NCBI GenBank assembly: GCA_023410875.1
Contig: JAEYPH010000010.1
Span: 1-11,775 of the forward strand
DNA from: Bacillota bacterium
GTDB taxonomy: Bacteria; Bacillota; Clostridia; Christensenellales; UMGS416
Direction: 5' to 3'
Length of the DNA stretch: 11,775 bases
Below, one piece after another: positions 6,269 through 11,775 of the stretch. The position numbers and the translations under genes were made by a program. Below the pieces are notes generated by a model. The model saw nothing but the letters and a program-made list of their open reading frames with translations, made no database searches and was not told the DNA's origin. The first letter of the stretch is position 1. The number at the start of each line of letters is the position of its first letter.

Positions 6269-7291
6269 ATGATTCGCCGTTTTTTGCCCGCTCTGTGTGT
6301 GCTGCTGGCCATTGCGTTGGCCGGCTGTGCCGCGCCGCGCCCGCTGGCCGATGTGCTCACTGCGTTTGGCGTGGGGGAGGGGGCTCAGGCCACAGCCCAT
6401 GTGCGCTTTTTGCAGCAGAGCAAGGGCAGCAACTATCTGAGCGCTCCCGTGACAGGCGAGGCGCTGGATAGCCTGCTGCAGGCGCTGCGCGCCTGCGAGC
6501 CCACCAAAGCGCCGGAGGAGGCCTACTCGCCGCAGACGGACAGCGACCAGGAGATCGTGCTGGGCGACCAAGGGCTTTCGCTCTATGTGTCCGCCGGGCG
6601 CGGCGTCGTCGTGTGGCTGGAGAAAAATTCGACCAGGAAGGGCGATGAGCTGCATGCCCATTATTACGCCGCCGCCGAGGGCCTGAGCGACCTGCTGTCC
6701 GCCCTGCGCGAAGGCGCGACGCTGCAACAGGACACCAAAGTAAAACCCTTCCGCAGCATCGAGGAGCTCAAGGCCAGCATAGACGCCGACGATCTCAACG
6801 AGGAATCCGAGGAGCTGGACTTCGAGTTTTACGACGGCACCGCGCCGGATTACAAGGGCACCAGCTGCCGCCTGTATGACACCAGCTCCGCCGCCGCGCT
6901 GACCTGGGATACGGTGCTGATCACCGCCTATGGCAAGAGCAAGACCGGCGAGCAGGTCAAGCTGTCCATCACCGGCCTGGAGGCCAACCCTTACTACACG
7001 AAGGTGTTGGTGAGCCAACCCGACGACGCGCTGGATTCGGTGGATACCGGCGACACGCCCACGGCCAACGCGGCCCTTGTGCGTCGCAGCGCGGTGGAGT
7101 GGGGCAAATGGATGGTGTTCGTCGATGAGGACGGCAACTTGCTGGATGTCATCGTGCCTGAGGACGTGCTCGCGCCGCTGCCGGCCGATTACAGCCCCGC
7201 GCCTGCCCCCACGACCACGCCGGGGGACGACGAAGGGCCGGGGGACGCTGAGGCGGGCGCCGGCGATGAGACGGATGAGGGAGAAGAATGA
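6269..7291 (+). CDS. Lipoprotein of unknown function
   Basis: This 340-residue protein starts with two arginines, a hydrophobic stretch (residues 5-18) and the lipobox L17-A18-G19-C20, so it should be lipidated at C20 and anchored to the outer face of the membrane. The mature part has two regions: about 40-150, mixed alpha/beta and containing LYVSAGRGVVVWLEK (105-119); and about 160-295, ending WGKWMVFVDEDGNLLDVIVP (278-297). A Pro/Thr/Gly tail rich in Asp and Glu (303-340) looks disordered. I recognise no catalytic motif and no named family. The strands around 214-250 faintly recall PrcB-like domains, which I do not trust. GGGAGGG at 6256-6262 lies 6 bases before the ATG; the same frame is open upstream to 5963, but only as a shadow of the kinase gene. 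It is last in the MATE-kinase transcript and converges on folC. Confidence 0.85.
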   Translation: MIRRFLPALCVLLAIALAGCAAPRPLADVLTAFGVGEGAQATAHVRFLQQSKGSNYLSAPVTGEALDSLLQALRACEPTKAPEEAYSPQTDSDQEIVLGDQGLSLYVSAGRGVVVWLEKNSTRKGDELHAHYYAAAEGLSDLLSALREGATLQQDTKVKPFRSIEELKASIDADDLNEESEELDFEFYDGTAPDYKGTSCRLYDTSSAAALTWDTVLITAYGKSKTGEQVKLSITGLEANPYYTKVLVSQPDDALDSVDTGDTPTANAALVRRSAVEWGKWMVFVDEDGNLLDVIVPEDVLAPLPADYSPAPAPTTTPGDDEGPGDAEAGAGDETDEGEE

Positions 7292-7339
7292 ACAATCGGA
7301 AACAAGCGTGCCCCGGCGGGAACGAATTAGCGTGATATC

Positions 7340-8641
7340 CTAGAAGACATTTTGCTCCCTGAGCCACGTCCGCGCAGCACCCACCAGATACAACGAACCG
7401 CAGATAACGACCGGCAGGCCGCCCGCCAGGGTGGCCTGTATCGCATCCTGCCAATCGGGCAGAGCCTGCGACGGCACACCCTGCGCCGCGAAGAGTGCCG
7501 CCAGATGGTCTGCGGAATGCGCCGCGCGCCTGCCGTGGCCCGGCGGCTGGGTGGCGATGGCCCGCGCCGCCACCGGGGCCAACAGCGGCGCCATGCCGGC
7601 GGCGTCCTTGTCTGCCATGGCGGCGAACACGATGCACGCCTGGCGGTCTCCCAACAGAGTATTCAAGCATGCGGACAGCGCCGCCGCGCCGTGGGGGTTG
7701 TGGGCGCCGTCCAGCAACAGCGGCGGCTCCTGCCGCAATACCTCCAGCCGGCCCGGCCACCGGGCGGCTGCCAAGCCCACTCGAATGGCGCTGTCGGGGA
7801 TGCCGAAATGGGTTCTGAGAGCCACGGCCGCGCGCACGGCGGCGGCGGCGTTGCGCAGCTGGTGCTCGCCCAGCAGAGCCATACTGAGACCAGATAGAAG
7901 GACCCCTGGGCCGGCCAGGTCAAAGCTTTGGCCGCGCAGCGTCACTTCGAGAGGCTTCGCCTCAACCTTGCTGCAATCCAAAAGTTCACAACCCAGCTCG
8001 GCAGCCTTTCGGCTCACGATGTCCACGACCGGAGGCGGGTTGCCGGCGGCCAGCACGCAGGGCACGCCGGGCTTCAGAATGCCGGCCTTCTCGGCAGCGA
8101 TGGATTGTAGCGTGCCGCCCAGCGAAGCCGCGTGGTCGCTGCCGATGGCGGTGATCACGGTGAGCATCGGCGTTACGACGTTGGTGGCATCGGTTCGCCC
8201 GCCCAGGCCGGTCTCGATGACGGCCACATCCACGCCCATCTCGGCGAAATACAGAAACCCGCACGCCGTGACCAGCTCGAAGAACGTGGGCTCGCCCAGA
8301 CCCTCGGCAGCCATGGACTCGGCGGCGGCGCGCACCTGTGCGGCGACACGGGCAAAGTCTTCAGTGCCGATCTCCATGCCGGCCACGCGGATGCGCTCGG
8401 GGAAGCGCTCCAGATAGGGCGACGTATACAGGCCGGTTTTCAGGCCCGCGGCGCGCAGCATCGCCTCCAGCAGCGCGCACACCGAACCCTTGCCGTTGGT
8501 GCCGGCCACATGCACGCAAGGAAAGCGCGCCTCAGGGTTCCCGAGGCGGCGCAGCAGTTCTTTGATGTTTTGCAGCCCCCGCTTCTGTGCGCCGCGCTCC
8601 TTGGCGCTTTGCACATAGGTCAGGCTTTGCTCATAATTCAT
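7340..8641 (-). CDS. folC: Bifunctional folylpolyglutamate synthase / dihydrofolate synthase
   Basis: This 433-residue Mur-ligase-type enzyme adds glutamate to dihydropteroate, making dihydrofolate, and to tetrahydrofolates, using ATP in the cytoplasm. The ATP-binding P-loop is HVAGTNGKGSV at 44-54. TSPYLERFPERIRV follows at 73-86, ETGLGGRTDATN at 143-154, and the C-terminal domain motif DGAHNPHGAA at 311-320. Length is normal for FolC. The ATG at 8641 has AAGGAG at 8656-8651, 9 bases upstream. It lies 21 bases after valS, an order also known from Bacillus (valS-folC), so it is probably transcribed from the valS promoter and shares its T-box control. One protein usually does both reactions in Bacillota; sequence alone does not show which activities remain. 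Confidence 0.95.
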   Translation of the reverse strand: MNYEQSLTYVQSAKERGAQKRGLQNIKELLRRLGNPEARFPCVHVAGTNGKGSVCALLEAMLRAAGLKTGLYTSPYLERFPERIRVAGMEIGTEDFARVAAQVRAAAESMAAEGLGEPTFFELVTACGFLYFAEMGVDVAVIETGLGGRTDATNVVTPMLTVITAIGSDHAASLGGTLQSIAAEKAGILKPGVPCVLAAGNPPPVVDIVSRKAAELGCELLDCSKVEAKPLEVTLRGQSFDLAGPGVLLSGLSMALLGEHQLRNAAAAVRAAVALRTHFGIPDSAIRVGLAAARWPGRLEVLRQEPPLLLDGAHNPHGAAALSACLNTLLGDRQACIVFAAMADKDAAGMAPLLAPVAARAIATQPPGHGRRAAHSADHLAALFAAQGVPSQALPDWQDAIQATLAGGLPVVICGSLYLVGAARTWLREQNVF

Positions 8642-8662
8642 GGGCGGCGGCTCCTTGCCGCT

Positions 8663-11305
8663 TTACTGCAGTTCCTTTAGGCCGTCGATGCGCTCCTGCA
8701 GCTTGGTGGCCTTGTCCTGCGCGGCGGCCAGGCGGGCGCGCTCAGCCTCCACGACGGCGGCAGGAGCCTTGCTCACGAAGCCTTCGTTGCCCAGCTTGGC
8801 GGAAAGCGTAGCGATGTCCTTGCCCAGTGCGGCTTGCTCCTTCTGGATGCGGGTGATTTCCTGGGCGATGTCCACAAGCTCGCCCAGCGGCAGGTAGCAC
8901 ACCGCCGCAGCGCACACGGCGCTGACAGCACCCTTGGGGGCCGATGTGCCCTCGTCCTGATAGCCGATGCCGGACAGCCCAGCCAGCGCCTGGATGTAGC
9001 GCTCCACAGCCCGCAGGCTTTCGCCATCCCCAGGCTTGGCGGCCAGCGTGAGTGCCGGGCGTTTGGCCGGGGGTACCTTCATGTCCGCCCGCAGCGTGCG
9101 GATGGCCGTGATGATCTCCATGGCTCGCTCCATGGCCGCCTCCAGCGCCGGGGAGCTCGGGTAGGCCGAGGCGTCGGGCCAGCGGCTGAGCATCAGTTGG
9201 CCGCACTCGCGGGCGTCCAGGTGCTCCCACACGGCCTCGGTGACAAAGGGCATGAACGGGTGCAGCAGCTTGAGCGCTGCCTGCAGCACCGCCACGAGCA
9301 CGCTGGCGGCGGTCTGCTTTTCCTGCTCTGTGCCGCTGTATAGGCGGTTCTTGGTCAGCTCGATGTACCAGTCGCAGTAGGCACTCCAGATGAAGTCATA
9401 TACCTTCTGCGCGGCCATGCTCAACTCGTAAGCTTCCATCGCTTCGTTGACCTCGCCGATCGTACGGCTCAGGCGGGACAGTATCCACTGGTCGGCGGCG
9501 TCCAGCGTGAGGCTGTCCAACGGCAGGATGTCCACATCCTTCAGGTTCATCAGCACGAAGCGCGACGCGTTCCAGATCTTGTTGGCAAAGTTGCGCGCGC
9601 TTTCCACCTTCTCGGGGTTGTAGCGCAGGTCGTTGCCGGCGGAGATGCCCGCGCTGATGGAGAAGCGCAGCGCGTCGGCACCGTACTGGTCGATGACCTC
9701 CAGTGGGTCGATGCCGTTGCCCAGCGATTTGCTCATCTTGCGCCCCTGGGCGTCGCGCACCAGGCCGTGCATCATGACCGTGTGGAAGGGCGTCTGCCCC
9801 ATGTGTTCGATGCCCGAGAAGATCATGCGGGCCACCCAGAAGAAGATGATATCGTAGGCCGTCACGAGCACGCTGGTGGGGTAGAAGTGGTCCAGCTCAG
9901 GCGTTTTCTGCGGCCAGCCCAACGTGGAGAAGGGCCACAGCGCTGAGGAGAACCACGTGTCCAGCACGGCCTCATCCTGCTGCAGGTTGGTTCCGCCGCA
10001 GCGGGGGCAGCGCTGGGGCGCCTCGCGGGCCACGGTCATCTCGCCGCACGGGCAGTACCACGCGGGGATGCGGTGGCCCCACCACAGCTGCCGGGAGATG
10101 CACCAGTCGCGGATGTTCTCCATCCAGTTGTAGTACACCTTGGTGAAGCGATCGGGCACAAACTTCGTTTGCCCCTGGCGCACGACGTCGATGGCAGGAT
10201 CGGCCAGCGACTTCATCTTGACGAACCACTGCTCGGAGATCAGCGGCTCCACGGTCTGGTGGCAGCGGTAGCACGTGCCCACGTTGTGGGTGTAGTCCTC
10301 AATCTTTTCCAGCAGGTCCAGCTCCTGCATGCGGGCCACGACGGCCTTGCGACCTTCCTTGGCGCTCATGCCGGCAAAGCTTCCGGCGTTCTCGTTGAGG
10401 ATGCCGTTCTCGTGCATCAGGTTGATCATGGGCAGGTCGTGGCGCAGCGCCATCTCGTAATCGTTTGGGTCGTGGGCCGGCGTGATCTTCACAGCGCCTG
10501 TGCCGAAGCTGCTTTCCACGTAATCGTCGGCGATGATCGGGATGTCCCGATCCATGATGGGCAGCCGGATGGTCTTGCCCAGCATCGCCGTGTAGCGCTC
10601 GTCCTTGGGGTTTACGGCCACGGCGGTGTCGCCCAGCATGGTCTCCGGGCGCGTGGTGGCCACGATCACATGGCCGCTGCCGTCGCTCAGCGGGTAGCGC
10701 AGGTGCCACAGCTTGGAGGCATCCTCCTCGTATTCCACCTCAGCATCGCTCAGGGCGGTTTTGCACTCCGGGCACCAGTTGATGATGCGGTTGCCCCGGT
10801 AGATCAGGCCCTTGTCATACAGGCGCACGAAGGCCTCGCGCACGGCCTCGCTGCAGCCCTCGTCCATCGTGAAGCGCAGGCGGGGCCAGTCGCAGGAGGA
10901 GCCCATCTTTTTGAGCTGCTGCACGATGATGCCGCCGTAGGTGTCATACCACTGCCAGGCGCGCTCCAGATACTTCTCCCGGCCAATGTCCTGCTTGGTC
11001 AGGCCTTCCTTCTTCAGGGCTTCGATGATCTTGACCTCGGTCGCGATGCTGGCGTGGTCGGTGCCGGGCATCCACAGCGCGTTGTAGCCGCGCATGCGCT
11101 TGTAGCGGATCAGCACATCCTGTAGCGTTGTGACCAGCGCGTGGCCGATGTGTAGCTGGCTCGTGATGTTGGGCGGCGGCATCACGATCGTGAAGGGCTC
11201 CCGCGAAGGGTCCGGCTCCGCGTGGAAGCAGCCAAGCTCCTCCCAACGGTGATAAATTCGCTCCTCGGTGGATTTCGGGTCGTAGGTCTTGTCCATCTCC
11301 TGCAT
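8663..11305 (-). CDS. valS: Valyl-tRNA synthetase
   Basis: This 880-residue class I enzyme charges tRNA-Val with valine. The ATP site has the HIGH motif H52-I53-G54-H55 in PPPNITSQLHIGH and the KMSKS motif at 523-527. The editing (CP1) domain shows TTRPETMLGDTAVAV at 217-231 and AHDPNDYE at 277-284, which remove mischarged threonine. Cysteine pairs at 178/181, 345/348, 418/420 and 433/436 suggest bound zinc. The anticodon-binding domain has WSAYCDWYIE, and residues from about 810 form the C-terminal coiled coil typical of ValRS. One oddity is serine at residue 49, where most family members have glycine (NVTG-x-LH). The ATG at 11305 has AAAGGAG 7 bases upstream; the ATG at 11296 does not. A T-box leader precedes it and folC follows 21 bases later. 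Confidence 0.97.
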   Translation of the reverse strand: MQEMDKTYDPKSTEERIYHRWEELGCFHAEPDPSREPFTIVMPPPNITSQLHIGHALVTTLQDVLIRYKRMRGYNALWMPGTDHASIATEVKIIEALKKEGLTKQDIGREKYLERAWQWYDTYGGIIVQQLKKMGSSCDWPRLRFTMDEGCSEAVREAFVRLYDKGLIYRGNRIINWCPECKTALSDAEVEYEEDASKLWHLRYPLSDGSGHVIVATTRPETMLGDTAVAVNPKDERYTAMLGKTIRLPIMDRDIPIIADDYVESSFGTGAVKITPAHDPNDYEMALRHDLPMINLMHENGILNENAGSFAGMSAKEGRKAVVARMQELDLLEKIEDYTHNVGTCYRCHQTVEPLISEQWFVKMKSLADPAIDVVRQGQTKFVPDRFTKVYYNWMENIRDWCISRQLWWGHRIPAWYCPCGEMTVAREAPQRCPRCGGTNLQQDEAVLDTWFSSALWPFSTLGWPQKTPELDHFYPTSVLVTAYDIIFFWVARMIFSGIEHMGQTPFHTVMMHGLVRDAQGRKMSKSLGNGIDPLEVIDQYGADALRFSISAGISAGNDLRYNPEKVESARNFANKIWNASRFVLMNLKDVDILPLDSLTLDAADQWILSRLSRTIGEVNEAMEAYELSMAAQKVYDFIWSAYCDWYIELTKNRLYSGTEQEKQTAASVLVAVLQAALKLLHPFMPFVTEAVWEHLDARECGQLMLSRWPDASAYPSSPALEAAMERAMEIITAIRTLRADMKVPPAKRPALTLAAKPGDGESLRAVERYIQALAGLSGIGYQDEGTSAPKGAVSAVCAAAVCYLPLGELVDIAQEITRIQKEQAALGKDIATLSAKLGNEGFVSKAPAAVVEAERARLAAAQDKATKLQERIDGLKELQ

Positions 11306-11334
11306 GGGGATGCTCCTTTCAGATCAAAGAAAAC

Positions 11335-11368
11335 AAAAAAGCCGTTCCATCCCAAAGGACGAAACGGC
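11335..11368 (-). terminator. Intrinsic terminator of the valS T-box
   Basis: Minus-strand GCCGTTTCGTCC, loop TTT, then GGGATGGAACGGC followed by TTTTTT (11340-11335). The 5' arm begins just after the T-box sequence, as expected for mutually exclusive terminator and antiterminator structures. Confidence 0.92.
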
Positions 11369-11568
11369 ATCGCGGTACCACCTTCATTCGGGAGCCATGC
11401 TCCCGCTCTCAAACGCCATAACGGGGCGGCCCGTCGCCGGCTGCGTGAGCTCACCGGCGCGGCTCGGAAGCGACCTTCCGCATCCATCCGCCCAACGCCT
11501 TCGCACCAACGGGCGTCTCTCTGGGGGGCTTTCGGAAGCGTACTCCTCTTCGTCATTGCCTTTGCTAT
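11335..11568 (-). promoter_or_regulatory. T-box riboswitch (tRNA-Val sensing) of valS-folC
   Basis: The leader runs leftward from the predicted transcript start near 11568 to the terminator. It contains the diagnostic T-box sequence AAGGTGGTACCGCG at 11384-11371; UGGU within it would pair with an ACCA tRNA end, fitting the A discriminator of tRNA-Val. Stem I can be drawn: CUUCCG pairs with CGGAAG to form the helix above the specifier loop, with AGUACG on the 5' side and GUCGC on the 3' side. The specifier is GUC, a valine codon, at 11474-11472, followed by a purine as is usual. An AGAGA element sits in the distal part. Uncharged tRNA-Val should stabilise the antiterminator and switch on valS and folC; charged tRNA should favour termination. 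The structure was drawn by eye. Confidence 0.93.
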
Positions 11569-11574
11569 TAACAC

Positions 11575-11602
11575 ATTATACTGCAATGGGTGGTATTGTC
11601 AA
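11575..11602 (-). promoter_or_regulatory. Near-consensus sigma-A promoter of valS-folC
   Basis: Minus strand: -35 TTGACA at 11602-11597 and -10 TATAAT at 11580-11575, both exact consensus, with a 16-base spacer. Such a strong promoter suits attenuation control, where the T-box rather than initiation sets expression. Confidence 0.88.
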
Positions 11603-11650
11603 TGGTGCTGAGATGCTTAACTACGGACGGTGAATTGCAACTTTAATTAC

Positions 11651-11700
11651 AGTAAATTCCCAGAGTAAGTTCCACAGTGGACAAGGGAGTGGAATTTAGT
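11651..11700. repeat. Three related 13-base motifs (two direct, one inverted)
   Basis: AGTAAATTCCCAG at 11651-11663 is followed directly by AGTAAGTTCCACAG at 11664-11677. A third copy lies on the minus strand at 11700-11688 (ACTAAATTCCACT). The outer copies form an 8-base perfect inverted pair, TAAATTCC (11653-11660) with GGAATTTA (11691-11698). Such clusters can be transposase binding sites at an element's end or operator sites for the gene starting at 11760. Which one is unknown. Confidence 0.55.
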
Positions 11701-11763
11701 ATGGGAAGAAAATTTGGTAGAATTAAGTCTGAGAAATTTTCTTCAGAGGGAGGAGAAAAATGA
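11701..11763 (+). CDS. Possible 20-codon leader ORF overlapping the next gene
   Basis: ATG at 11701 opens a 20-residue frame (MGRKFGRIKSEKFSSEGGEK) ending TGA at 11761-11763. The stop overlaps the next start as ATGA, the layout of translational coupling. GGAG at 11686-11689 lies 11 bases upstream, a weak placement. It is too short to judge by composition and may be chance. Confidence 0.25.
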   Translation: MGRKFGRIKSEKFSSEGGEK

Positions 11764-11775
11764 CGGACTTAAAAG
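11760..11775 (+). CDS. Start of an unidentified gene cut by the right edge (MTDLK...)
   Basis: An ATG at 11760-11762 follows a strong GGGAGGAG site at 11748-11755, 4 bases away. Only five codons (MTDLK) are inside the window, so no family can be assigned. AT-rich sequence and flanking repeats suggest a mobile-element gene, perhaps the IS66 accessory protein TnpA. Confidence 0.45.

Larger units (their letters stand above)
11652..11775 (+). mobile_element. Possible left end of a second insertion sequence (IS66-like?)
   Basis: GC falls to about 36% over 11641-11775, against roughly 60-65% in the preceding genes. The region has repeated motifs and a translation start, and it reads out of the window. 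From 11652 it begins GTAA, the usual first four bases of IS66-family ends, and the partial gene MTDLK would fit the position of the IS66 accessory gene tnpA. Too little sequence is present to confirm a family. An ordinary AT-rich promoter region of a neighbouring gene is the alternative. Confidence 0.35.

Noticed and set aside
5242..6360. 372-codon open frame on the minus strand opposite the MATE end and the kinase gene
   Set aside because: It spans two real genes and an intergenic gap on the other strand and has no family features.
7292..7339. Terminator between the convergent lipoprotein and folC genes
   Set aside because: Only a weak CCCCGGCGGG-type self-complementarity near 7312 with no T-run on either strand.
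10073..11125. 350-codon open frame on the plus strand opposite valS
   Set aside because: It is a shadow of the conserved valS frame with His/Val/Ala-rich composition typical of antisense reading.
1..11775. Defence system, CRISPR array, tRNA/rRNA gene or prophage
   Set aside because: I looked on both strands for repeat-spacer patterns, tRNA-like folds and hallmark proteins; the coding space is filled by housekeeping and transport genes, with mobile DNA only at the edges.

Overview
The window is about 11.8 kb of GC-rich DNA (roughly 60-65% GC by eye) that reads as ordinary chromosome, with a different kind of DNA at each edge. A T-box riboswitch in front of valS, the valS-folC gene pair, a Firmicutes-type topB and strong AGGAGG-like ribosome binding sites point to a high-GC member of the Bacillota, most likely a clostridial lineage. 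I cannot name the species.

Left edge (1-246, leftward): the 5' end of an IS481-like transposase gene and the presumed outer end of that insertion sequence. A run of four G-tracts (possible G-quadruplex) lies just outside it. Positions 360-3755 (leftward) hold a tightly coupled operon: topB (DNA topoisomerase III), then rsuA (16S rRNA pseudouridine synthase), then a GNAT N-acetyltransferase. The coding regions overlap by 8 and 4 bases, and the operon is driven by a good sigma-A promoter at 3796-3824.

Positions 3880-7291 (rightward, divergent from topB): a MATE-family multidrug/cation exporter, a glutamate-5-kinase-like amino acid kinase that lacks the PUA domain and has no proA beside it, and a lipoprotein of unknown function. 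Short gaps (55 and 28 bases) and a promoter only before the first gene suggest one transcript.

Positions 7340-11602 (leftward, convergent with the lipoprotein gene): valS (valyl-tRNA synthetase) followed 21 bases later by folC (dihydrofolate/folylpolyglutamate synthase). valS is preceded by a complete T-box riboswitch with a near-consensus promoter, a GUC (valine) specifier, the T-box sequence with UGGU (fits the A discriminator of tRNA-Val) and a strong intrinsic terminator. valS-folC expression should therefore rise when tRNA-Val is uncharged.

Right edge (about 11640-11775): GC drops to about 36% over the last 135 bases. There are three copies of a 13-base motif, a 20-codon mini-ORF, and the start of a gene (MTDLK...) overlapping it by ATGA. 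This is probably the end of a second mobile element (IS66-like is my best guess), inserted about 50 bases upstream of the valS promoter.

Most of the window is conserved housekeeping DNA. I did not find a defence system, CRISPR array, prophage or biosynthetic cluster. The least explained parts are the exporter/kinase/lipoprotein transcript and the right-edge repeats.
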